Assembly: GCA_000444245.1 (NCBI GenBank)
Contig: ATSW01012229.1
Location: 1 to 23,118, forward strand
Length of the DNA: 23,118 nucleotides
Direction: 5' to 3'
Source of the DNA: Botryllus schlosseri
Taxonomy: Eukaryota; Chordata; Ascidiacea; Stolidobranchia; Styelidae
The notes below the pieces were generated by a model, which saw only the letters and a list, made by a program, of their open reading frames with translations, was not told the DNA's origin and searched no databases. Numbering within the stretch: position 1 is the first letter of the stretch; each line of letters begins with the position of its first letter. A program made the translations under genes and the position numbers. Shown here in pieces: positions 1 through 11,500 of this stretch.

Positions 1-161
1 ATATTCATTAATATTAAATTGAAAAAATTTCAACTGACGAGCTTAGCCGCTACAGGTTGGACTTGATCCAAATTTGGCGTGCAGTGTTTTTAGCCAACCC
101 AACGATTTTTATTGAATGCCCAGAAAAATTTGAAGAAAAATGTTATATTTGAACAACCCTA
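1..161. mobile_element. Right half of the 3070-3669-type foldback element, cut by the window edge
   Basis: GTTGGACTTGATCCAAATTTGG, the AGCCAACCCAACGA segment and the end TTTGAACAACCCTA parallel the right arm of the element at 3070-3669. The left arm, if any, lies outside the window. Confidence 0.65.
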
Positions 162-326
162 TGTGCAAGATTTGTGATGCCGCACCTGATCTGACTCTTT
201 CAATTGCTTCTACTGATGTTTTTCTCATTACTATGATATTTTTACTCGACTGGAATACACTCGCTGTTGCGTACTAAAAACTAACAGGCTTGATATTCAT
301 ACTAGACTGGACAGAATACGCTAGAT

Positions 327-1058
327 CAGTGGTTCTCAAATGCCGGTCTCTCGCAAGTTTCCTGTTCTATACCTCAATTCCAAAATGCAAGAAGTCGGAC
401 TCTTCTTGTCCATTAATTACAGAAAATTTAAATTGATTCAAAAGTTTGGATCATATTTTTCTGCATGGTGTCGTATAGACGGTGCATGATCTACTTCGTT
501 CGTACGTCACATTGGTGCTTGCGTGCACGAAACTGTTTAAAAGTAGCTTGCAACTTATTTCGGACAAGTGAAAGCTATCGATACTTTCAAACAAACTTAC
601 AATTAAGTGACAATCGGCAGTATAATAGAGCCTAGAACCGGGGCTGTAATGACTCGAGTCATTTTTTCTCGTATTGACTCGAGGCAATGTGCATGACTCG
701 AGAATGGGACAGTCGAACAGACATTCATTGTAACTTCGAATAATAAAGTTACCACATTATTGGTATTAGAAACAGTCAAGACCGACGAAAATTATTACTA
801 ATTCGAGCCATACTACCACTCGAGCAGAGTTGAAAAAGGTGGGTTGAACTAAAAACTGACAGTGAACATAATGACTTGGACTCGGCCCGACGTTAGGGGT
901 CTTTAACAGGATGCCGCGTGCAGAAATTTCCCGCGTATCAATATCTACCATCAAAAAACACGACTACATGACTTGGTTTACATTTTTTATGGTTCACTGG
1001 TCCGCATTCCTTTTGAAGTTTGAATGGTCTGCGAGGTCAAACAGGTTGAGAACCACTG
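327..1058. mobile_element. hAT-type non-autonomous transposon with 8-bp target duplication
   Basis: Starts CAGTGGTTCTCAAA and ends TTGAGAACCACTG, perfect 13-bp inverted ends of the Charlie-like hAT type. Flanks CGCTAGAT (319-326) and CGCTGGAT (1059-1066) match at 7 of 8 bases, the duplication size of hAT elements. It has no transposase frame. A GACTCGAGTC-type repeat lies inside it from about 636, probably a later insertion. Confidence 0.85.
636..895 (+). repeat. GACTCGAGTC-family element, partial, nested in the hAT element
   Basis: From CTGTAATGACTCGAGTC through GACTTGGACTCGGCCC this follows the better copy at 4203-4560, including TTCATTGTAACTTCG and GAGCAGAGTTGAAAAA. It lacks the distal part of the family, and its outer limits are approximate. 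Confidence 0.6.
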
Positions 1059-1739
1059 CGCTGGATGATGCGTACTAAAATCTAAAAGCTATAGATATCT
1101 CACCATCGAACAGGCTCTTTACAAAGATATTTGCTTGATTTTGCACCTTCCATAAACTCGTTTCAAAAGAGAAAATATTCATTAAAGGGTATTATCGGAA
1201 ACAGCAGAATAAATTGACCAAGTCGTTGAACATTCATTGACAATAAGGACACACAAAGGAATGCAGTAACAGCATTCCGCGAAAAGGTTGAACGAAACAA
1301 GTTAGTAGCGACTTGAAAATTGGAAAATATTCACACACGGGGGAACGACTCACTGTGAGATCGAAAAAGACGATTTTGGTCTCAATGCAAAAATATGGAA
1401 CTTTTTGAGAAAACAGAAAAAACGAATCGTAAACTGCATCGTTGTTACGTAAAATATGAAAAATTCAGGAATAACTCGCAACATACGCGAGTTCCTACTG
1501 GTTCTAAAAAAAAACGTTCGACTACAATTCATTCGAACAATGTAACTGCAAACATTTCATTTTGGCAACATAAAAAGATCTTGGCGGGTTGACTTGAAAA
1601 CGACAGTCGTTCAAGATTTAGGGAACATTTCATTAAAATCCCTAAACAGTAGGAATGTATCGTACCAGCAACTGCGGCTGGTCGCAATGATTCGGATGCT
1701 GAAATCTGAATTTAAGTATCAATTTTTACGTTTCGAATC

Positions 1740-2165
1740 CAGCGTTGGGAGATGATTGTTTTCTAGTGCTCAAATGATACACTCCTCGCCATTAAGAAGT
1801 CATTTATGAACGAGAATTATAGTTACGATACTATTTTTCACTGTGAAAGTCTGTAAACCACAATTTGTCATATCGCAGCATTCGAAACATGTAGTACAAA
1901 GTCAAAATCAAACCACAGCGTCATCACTAAATGCAATGAGATAGGTATGTTCGAAGTATATCAAATTATATGTGGCTGGAACCTGCCATTATGTTCTTGG
2001 TAGTCGCGTAAAAGGTACATATTCAAACTTTTCCACATCATCCAGCGGCATATAGAGTGATACTGATACTCTTAACGCTTAATACTCAGGCTGGCAAGCC
2101 TCGAGCAATCGTATCATTACAGTTGATACTTAATTCAGATTAAGTACTCGAACCATTGAGCACAC
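1740..2165. repeat. Dispersed repeat shared with 3675-3790 and 10730-10925
   Basis: ATATCGCAGCATTCGAAAC, an ACTGTGAAAG stretch, and the phrase TTCAGATTAAGTACTCGAACC before GAGCACAC have diverged counterparts near 10735-10925, in parts in the opposite sense. Limits are approximate. The rest of 1067-1740 shows no gene or clear repeat. Confidence 0.45.
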
Positions 2166-2170
2166 ACAAT

Positions 2171-2554
2171 TCAAATAGCTACGGGACTGGAGCATTCGAG
2201 CTGCTGTATTTTTGGCACTGGGGCAGATGAGGATAGGGGTGTGTCTCGTAAAGCCGGGGACTTTTTATTATAACTTTGACTATGCAATGTCGATTCCTCC
2301 GAATTCGAGACGTCGTCTGGCGCGTTGTTATGACTCGCACCGTTGATCTGCCCTTCGGACGAAATTGGTTGCACTTTCAGGTCAACAAACGGTTTCGCGA
2401 CTGTTGCATCAGATCTGTTTTTATTCGGACTTGTTTTTTCGGCCCGATCCGATGATTCTTCGTCCGGACTGCAAACGACGGTTGACGCGTCGCGTTCAAA
2501 ATGGCCCACAGCCAGCAAGTGGGTGTTGGATCGGAAGTGTCTGTCCAAATGACC
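2171..2554 (-). CDS. Schnurri-like gene, last coding exon, end of finger B and C-terminus (residues 1538-1664)
   Basis: The acceptor TCTGTCACGCAG precedes GHLDRHFRSNTH, which adds H1543 and H1549 to finger B (C-x2-C-x12-H-x5-H). The rest is a 110-residue Ser/Asn/Asp-rich tail with no recognised domain. The stop TGA is at 2171-2173. A dispersed repeat shared with 10870-10925 begins within about 10 nt of the stop, so the 3' UTR starts in repeat DNA. Confidence 0.87.
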   Translation of the reverse strand, partial: GHLDRHFRSNTHLLAVGHFERDASTVVCSPDEESSDRAEKTSPNKNRSDATVAKPFVDLKVQPISSEGQINGASHNNAPDDVSNSEESTLHSQSYNKKSPALRDTPLSSSAPVPKIQQLECSSPVAI

Positions 2555-5500
2555 CTGCGTGACAGAGAGAGAGATAGTTAAATTCCAGTACTACATCACA
2601 TCAAAGATAATGTTACCATAAGTCCTCTTTTAAGAGGATTTGTCCTTTTTGAGAACTTTGGTTAAATATCGGGCAAAATTCGACTGAGATACACTAAATC
2701 AGCACTGAAGTAACGCTCCGGCGGCTATTTCTGGAGCTGGGCCGGAAAGTTAACCTTTTTTATTCGTCAACCAACGTGAAACATTATAGAAAACCGATAA
2801 TTCATGATTTGAGCCGGAAAGTTGACCTTTTTTTAGTCAGCCGACCGCGAAGTGACAAAAATTTTCCATTTTTTTCAGGATTTACCTCCGGTATTACGAG
2901 TCCGAATATTTTGAGAAAGTGGCCTCAATTTTCAGATTTCCAAAATATGGTAACCCTGCATTACAGATGATTCAGCATTTTTCAGAACATGCCTATTTGA
3001 TTGCACTTTGTGGCAATGCTGCGTGCCGATCACGACTTCACAGACATATCATTCCAGTAACGTGGGTAGCAGGGCTGATCATAAAAAAGAACTTTTCCTT
3101 CAGATTTCACTGGCTACTAGATAAAATTGTTAGGTTGGTTAAAAAAACGCTGCACACCAACTTTGGCTCAATTCCAACCAGATTCTTGCAGTAGAAAGTT
3201 TTGAATTAACCATTAAAAAATTAAATTTCAAAATTTTTCTGTAAACCCCATAAAATTGTTAGGTGCACACCACATTTGGCTCAATTCCAGCCACTAGAAG
3301 TGAAGTTATTGCAGTAGAAAAATTTGGATTTGAATAAAATAGTATTTACAGTGACTAACTTTTTAATTATTTATTATAAAATCATGGAATTAGAAATTTT
3401 TGGATTGCAATAACTTCGCTTCTAGTGGTTGGAATTAGGCCAAATTCGGTATGCATCATCTCTACTGACAGCCTGACAATTTTATGGGATCGACAGAAAA
3501 ATTTAGAAATTTTTATTTTTGTATTTTTTAATGATAAATTCAAAACTTTCTACTTTCTACTTGTTGGATTTGAGCCAAAGTTGGTGTGCTGCGTTTTTTT
3601 TAACCAACCTAACAATTTTATCAAGTAGCCAGTGAAATCCGAAGGAAAAGTATTTTTTGAACTGCCCTAGTGGGTAGCTTTGTACTACGTGTTTGCATGC
3701 TGCGATGCGACCATTCAAGATTTCAAGGCTTCCCTGATGGAAAATAGTATCAGAACTATAATTTTTGTTATTATTCGACTCAAATCATTGGAAATATTAC
3801 TCCATTCAGTTTCGAGAACTCGCACCGTTGCGCTCAGCCCTAGCTATGTTAAATGGAATACGGGACTGACCTGGAATCTGAAAGCGACTTTACAAACGAT
3901 GCATTTGAACGGGCGCGGGTCTGAACTCCCAGTCTGCAGATCTCCAGATTCGTCGTCGGAAACTTCCGGCACCGTCTCGGTCTCGGTGTGAATTTCCGCG
4001 TACTCCTCGTTGCCTTCGAACAGGGCGCGTACCTGCGCCTCCCCGAGCTGATTTAGGAGCTGGAAATAACATCAATAACTACAATATACAATTTAATAGT
4101 ATATTCATATTGAAATAAACAAGAATAATGTACTATTTTTAGACGGTACACGGACTACTATGGTTGGCACAAACTAGGTTGGCGTATTTCGATAGAAGAC
4201 AAGGTTACAATGACTCGAGTCAATCGAGACATTGTGCTTGTGCATGACTCGAACCAAGTCATGTGACTCAAGACTATGACGGCCAAGACAGACATTTCAT
4301 TGTAACTTCGGAACCACATGATTGGTATTTCGTCTATCAGTCCTGATACTTGGAACATAGGGCCAGAAACTGTTAGGAGTGAGAAAAATCACGAAATTAT
4401 GAATGCGAGCTATTCTAAATCACTCGAGCAGAGTTGAAAAATGTGGGTTGAACAGGATTGAACTCGAAACTGAATAGTGAACACAATGACTTGGACTCGA
4501 GTCACAACAATATGACTCGGACTCGGCCCTGTGCTCACCGACTTGGACTAGGACTTGTCTAGGTGGTGAAAGGAAAATGACTCGACTTGACTCGAGTCGA
4601 AACTATAAACGTGAGATTGACTTGTGACTCGGAACCATGTGACTCGAATAAGATGACACTTATTTTCAAGTTGCTCTGCAACTAACTCATTTTTAAACTC
4701 TTAACTAGTACTAGTCACTTTTCAAAATGCGCAACTACAACTAAAACTACTCAAAAAACAGTTCAGTTTATTGTCAAGTAACTAGATTGGTGGTTTATAC
4801 AAGTCCGCTTGAAAGCAATATGCAAGTTTAGTACAGCAGGTTATCCATTCAAATAGCAGATGACAAAAACATGGCGTTTGTCAAAATTTCAAATTCCTAC
4901 CTCTTCCGAGTGCTGAGGATCGGGGCTTGGATCAGGTATTCCTGAGACTGGCCCTTGACCCCCGGGTATCGCTGCGTCGTGCCCGGTTGACAGTTTCTGT
5001 TGTTTCAGCCGATTCAAGGTTTTCTTTTGCATCGCGACGATGTGACCTGAGAACAGCGGCGGTCAGTAACGGTGTACTCCAACATTTTCAGAGCATGCTG
5101 CTCGAGTAGGTTTTACCTTCTGGAAACACTTGCTCAGGCCGTGATATTTTTAGAATGCTTCCTATTCTACTTAAATCTTTTTATGCAAAACTTTTAAAAT
5201 CTGGATTTTGAATATAGTGGTTAAGAAGTTTCATATGTTTATGAGTGAAATTGTGATAAAAACAGCGTGAAAAATATTTTCAAAGAATCTACATTAAGTT
5301 AGGGTTACCATACGTCCTCCTTTACGAAGATTTGTCCTCCGTTTTCAGGAAATTTCAGAAAATCTGCCTGGCGATTGTACAGGCACAGCTAAAAAACGCC
5401 ATAAATGACGCGAAATCTGGAACCTGGACGTTCAAGCGGGAGTCGAATTGGAAAAACGACCTTTTTTGAAGATTTTCTCATCGGATATTACAAATTTTGT

Positions 5501-8500
5501 GGTTAGTAAAAAGTGTCCTCTTTTCCGTATTTCAAAATATGGTGACCCTACAATATTTGTAGTGTCGATAATCATTTTTTCGTTAGTCCTGAATACTGAA
5601 TATACATCTTGCACTGCTAAAAGCAAGCGAAACCTCGGCCAAATCTACTTCGAAACTACTCGAGTGTTTGTCAGATCTTTTCATGGTCTACTTCCACTTA
5701 AAATAGATTTGAAACATCTCAGAAATTGCTACTTCTACTTATAATTGAGTGCAAATTTACGGCATCAACTCGACTTCTCCTCAAGCAGCAATGCTGAATA
5801 CTTTGAGCAGCTCTGCTTGAGGAAAAATGTCGGTTGTTTGTTGCGGTGCTTTTCTCTCACCTTTAGAACGTAAATGCTTGGCGAGGTGACCCGCGATTCT
5901 GAACGCGACTTTGCATTCGGCGCATTTATGCGGCCGCGGATTCATGTCCGTCTCGAAATCATCCTGCAGAAAAAAAATGACGGTTCAGCATTCGATGTAA
6001 TCACAAAATCAGCTGGTTCGCGATACCGAGCAAGAATACGTTGGCCTGAATTCAATACGGTGTACAATTGAATAATGTTTCATACTGAAATAAAGCAAAG
6101 TGAGGCTCGTCAGGGGTAATTGTTGGCAACTAGTAGAGAACGGAAAAGAACAACGTATATCAACAATCGTATCACAAAATATGACGTCACACACATAAAT
6201 ACTGGAATAATCTGCACGAACTGACGGCTTAGTTATACAATTTTTAGATATTTGACCTATTCCATGGCTGTCTTTCAGTTCAAATAAATCGTCATCAACA
6301 CGCTGATAAAGACTCGGGTGTAGACTGAGAACCGCGTTTCTGACGGCTTGCATTGCCAGAGAGACGTCACAATTGGATGCAGTTAGACGGACGTCTCTGA
6401 AATCCCTCGTTTGCTGACGATTACCCCGGAACAGTGTCAGCTTTTTATGAATTAACATTATGTCATCTAAAGATGCGTATTAAAGTTCTTTACCTCAAAA
6501 GTGTCTTCACGTAAAATAATAGCAACGCTACAGGTAAAAGCGACACACGGTAAAACAAAGCAAGATAACGGGGTCGAAAAGTCTTCGAGTATAAAGAAAC
6601 GATCAAAATTACTTTCGTTCCGTCGTCATCGTAGGATTCCTCGGATTTCCTCCAAACGTCGAGTTCCGAATCGACCTGTAACGAAGAACACGTCAGACAC
6701 AGAGAGCCTCCAGCCGAACAAAGCTCAACATCCATACAAACGACATATTTATATTCCCAGATTTATTCGACTTTTCGATTGACTGTCATCAATATCGGTA
6801 TATTAAAGAATAATATTTTCAAATCGATTGTTGATATGGAATGTTCTTTCCAATTCTCTACTAGTTGCTGACGATTACCCCTGACGAGTGTCAGCAAAAA
6901 GTATTCGTGTATATAATTCAATGGCATACTGAAGTTCTGTACCTCCAAGAGTATCCATCTATACTATCAATTGCGATATTAAAGTGATGTACTCCCTAGA
7001 ATACAAACAAACCTTGTTGTCAGACTGATCTGGCCCCACGGACGAAGTCAACGTTGCCAAGGAGGACAGCGAGCTCTCCTTGCTCTCAGACTCGTCCGTT
7101 TCCGCAGTCTTATTGGACGAACCGTTTCGTTCAGACACGGGGACCAGGGGTCGACTATGCGACAAAAGTTCAGACATTTCCGATTTGGGACATTCTTTCT
7201 TTTTCTTCGTTTGAATAGCTGCTGATCTCATCACCCCCGATACGATCGCAGCTAATGCCTCCTTGCTTTGCGTCGTGCTGCTGGGTGGGGAATCGCACGC
7301 GTCAGGGGACTGTGCGGGGCTTGGGGGTCGTTTGTCAGAGTTGGGTTCTGTACATTTGGGACTTGACCCGGGAGGATGCAGGTCTGTGGTCGTAACCCAA
7401 TGTTGAGTCATTCCTTTGCCTGGGTAAGAAGAATGAGAAGGTAGTTTTTCAACAGATTCGCATCAAGGATTTAGGTACATAACTTGAAGATGATTCGCAA
7501 TCGAATATTCATAGCAATCTTTTTATTTCTTGTAACATTCTTCAAAGTTTTTCAGTTGACTCTTGTGAAGAAGTTTAGCAGCCAATTACTAACTACAAAC
7601 GATAAATTTATAAATCAACATCGTACTATCACCGTTTCAATTTTATCATGTGGGCTTTAGCATTTTATCTTTGTATTGGAAACTCTTACTGACAAGAGTC
7701 GATCGAAAAGCTGTGAAAAAATGTAAAGGAATATACTGCGACGAGTCATTAGACAGCCTCTCGGGCATGAAATAGCCTGAATAGCGATTGTGCAAAGGTG
7801 ACGACCTTCTTTGTTTAGTCATCGGCTTCCAGAATTGGAGGTAAACGCAACCATCCTAAAAACTTGAAGGATTCTGGCTCAAAAAAGTTGAAGGCAGGAT
7901 TAAAATGACTGAATTCGTGAAAACTTGGAAATTTAATTCAATTGTGAATCAAAAAAAAACACAACAAAAATCAAGTTCACTCCATATCAAATCATGGTTT
8001 ATCCTCATTGAAGTACGAGAATGGCAAATGTCTTCACACCAAGCTTGATTCGTTTCGCATTGTACAGTTCTCTTGAAGCATTCTCAGGGAAACCAGAAAT
8101 TAGATTACAATTAGATTGTAGCAAAGAAACATTTCACAAATTAAATTACAATGCAATTACCAGCAGCATTTAGCTTGAAGTAGTCTAATTAGACTAGCTT
8201 ATACCAGAATTACTTTGTTGTCCGCTTTAAGAACCCCTGGTTTAATTACTTGACAAGGGTCTATTTGGTAGACCATCAATAGAAAACCAGTGCTATATCC
8301 GAAACCACAAACTCACCTCTGGCTTTGTCCAGAATGCCGGGGGTAAGGGGTCCGCATTTGTTCACAGAACGGTCTCTATTTCTCTTCGGAACCGAAACCG
8401 TCAAGGGCACGCGAGGTTTTGACGAGGTAGGGGTGTGTGTCCTGGGACACGTCTGGGCTGACACCGACTTATCGCAAATCTCCGGGGACGGAGGGCAGGC

Positions 8501-11500
8501 CCCGGATGATTTGTCATCCGCCCCCTTTTCGTTAGCTGCGTCGGTTTTTTTAGGCGCTTTCATGCGACACAGGGCGCAGATTTTAGTCGGGTCTTCCGAA
8601 CACGCTCCGATCGGGTGGACCGCCTGGAAATATTCGATAATTTCATTCGATGTCACTTAAATTCAAGTTTGAATATTCAAACCCTGATTTTAGATACTGA
8701 TCCAAGTTAAAATCTACAAATGATTTGGAAACATGTCGAAATCAAAGCCAAAATTTGGCTAAAATATGTTCCAAAATCACATAAAGTTTGAAAATGATTA
8801 GAAATTTCATGTCAAGTTCACATTGTACTTAACAACTAGATAATTATAATCGTCTAATTCGACTAATTATGGCGAAATGGCGGTGATCTAATTCTAATCT
8901 AACTTGTGAAATCTTTCTATGCTCTCATCTCGATTCTTATATAATTTCTGGTTTTCATGAAAATTCTACAGAATTGTATCGCGCAAAACGAGTTAAGTTA
9001 AGTGTACAGACATTTGCTACGTGCCTATGAGCATGAAGTGTGATTTGACATTAAGTGGGGTTACCATATCTTCTTTTAAGACGATTAGTCCTCCATTTTG
9101 ACTTTTTTGAAAGTGTCCTTCGAGGATGCCTGAATGTCCTCATTTTTACAGAATTTGTCCTCTTTTTAGAAATTCTTGTTAAATGTACGTGGAAATTGGA
9201 CTGAAATATAGCAAATCAGCGCTCGAGTGACGGTCCGGCAGGTATTCCGGGTCTTGAGCCGGAAAAATGACCCTCTTTTTCTTAGTCAACCAACGGAAAA
9301 ACTCATAGAAATACGTAATTTCGGGAATTGAGCCGCAAAGCAGACCTTTCTTTTTAGTCCACTACCCACAAAATCGAGAAAAATTTACCACTTTTTCCCG
9401 ATTTTACTCCAGCATTTCATGTATCAAAATTTTGAAAAATTGTCTTCTTTTCAGATTTCCAAAATATGGAAACCGTATATGAAGTGAATTTGATTCTCGA
9501 TATATTTGTTTCTAATTCGGAATTGGTTTCAATTTCAGAGTTTTTGTAAATTCAGTCGTTCCGATCCAATTGTGATCTAATTTATTTAGCTATCATTCAG
9601 CTTCGCAATAATCATAAACCGAACTCCGTGGCAGAACTCACCAAAGTCGGGTCTGCCGGCATCTGCCTTTCCCCTTTTTCCTTTTGCACTACGTTAGACT
9701 CGGTCAGACCCCCACGAGCAACTTCCTTCGCAGTCGTGTCATCCTGCTTTGCACATTCCAAATCGATGACATCATCAACAGAATCGTCATCAGAGAATTC
9801 CAGAGCTATAACCTCGTCGTTTCCGTCGCTGGCCCCCATTTCTGGGGAGGGCGGCTGCACGAACACTTTGGGGGGGCAGAGTTTCGGGAATTTTTTGACA
9901 GTTGCTGCTTTCGGGGGATGGACCGGGGAGGAGGCTTCGGAATGTCTGGTTTTGTCGTGACAGGAGGTGTAACAAAATGTAGGCGCCTGGTGGAACGTTT
10001 CGATCATCCGAGAGAAACACCAAGCTGAAAAAACAAATAGTGTATTGACATTGAAGTAAAAATATTTTCGGCTGGCATCAGGGGTAATCGTCAGCAACTA
10101 GTAAAGAACTAAAAGGAAAATCGGACATAAACAGTAGTACCCGAGTGATTCAAATATTCTAGTATCACACATTATGATGACATAACATTATGAAAGAGGT
10201 GGAAAGCTTAAACACGTACCCCTTATGCGATCACAAAGAATATAGTACTAATTCTACATCACAATAAAGATAATTTATATTTTCTCAACAATGCCTATTT
10301 CTTCGCAATTTGTCACAATGCTGTTTGAGTCAAGTCTAGTCGTTTTCAATTTACCACCGAGTCCAAGTCAGCGAGCAGAGGGTCGAGTCCGAGTCATGGT
10401 ATTTAGGCATTATGACTCGAGTCCGAGTCCAAGTCATTGTGTTGACTGCTCTGTTTCCAGTTAAAAGTGTCGTTAAACCCACTTTTTATAACTCTGTTTG
10501 GTGATATCGAATGGTTGGCATTCATCATATACTCATTTTCCTCACTTTCAGCAGTTTCTGGTCGCTTTGTCAAGAACCAGTACTATCAGATGAAGTCCCA
10601 ATAGCGTGGTTACTTTACTATTCTTCGAAATCACAATGAAATGTCAGTCTTGGCCGTCTGAGTCTCGAGTCGAATGACTTGGTTCGAGTCATGCGCAATG
10701 ACTTGAGTCCAAGTCGAGTCATTACAACCTTGCATGCTGCGATATGACAAATCAAGTGTGGAGCCTTCCACAGTAAAAAATAGAATCAAATTGATAAATT
10801 ATCTCTTCGTAGCATAGCATAGCGTGTATAATTTCAGCACTTGACTAAATCATCTTTCGCTACTTGACTTGAATGATTACAATCAATACTCAATTCGGAT
10901 TGAAGGACTCAAACCATTGTGCTCAGATCTAGATACGAGTCCTTCCATTAAGTCGAGAATGCAATCTCTCTTGCCGATGTTCAGACGCACACGAATTTCG
11001 CATTGGCAGAATATCAAGAAACATACCAGTCGTGTTGGAGGGTTTTGAACTATCCACTTTTGTGGATGTGGACTCTTTTGCTTGATCAGGCTTCTCGTAG
11101 TCCTTGCTTTCAATCACTTTTAACGGGTTACCTTTGCAGTGCGATTCCGTAAACAATGTGTTGTACGAGATGTAGGGAGACATTGCTCTCAATTGCCTGA
11201 AGAAGCAACAGAGCTATCACACTTGTACAAACTACCGGTTCACAAAATGCGCAACTAGAGTCAGAACTAGAGCTACTCACTTTTCGCAACTAGAACTAGA
11301 ACGTCGCCGTTAGTAGTGATGTCTCTGAGCTAGCAATGGCTGCAAGAACATCACACAACAGAACACCGATATCACGATTCTCGCCAAACAACAACACGCG
11401 TTTTCTAGTTGTTGTGCATTTAGAAAAAATATTTGCCAAGTAGGCCTAGAACTAGAACTACTGAAAATAAAACGGTAGTAGGTTGACCTTCAACTAACTA

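Noticed and set aside
5448-5744. Plus-strand frame of 98 codons
   Set aside because: It starts inside a TTACCATA-end MITE and runs on into intron; not conserved with the other MITE copies.
6009-6458. Minus-strand frame of 149 codons
   Set aside because: It runs through a foldback repeat and intron between exons 9 and 10, with no domain. Including it would break the exon 9-10 junction.
8325-8660. Plus-strand frame of 111 codons over exon 7
   Set aside because: It is the antisense shadow of a well-supported coding exon; composition follows the exon's codon pattern.
9628-10028. Two plus-strand frames of 110-114 codons over exon 6
   Set aside because: Antisense shadows of the acidic exon, which has clean splice sites and frame continuity.
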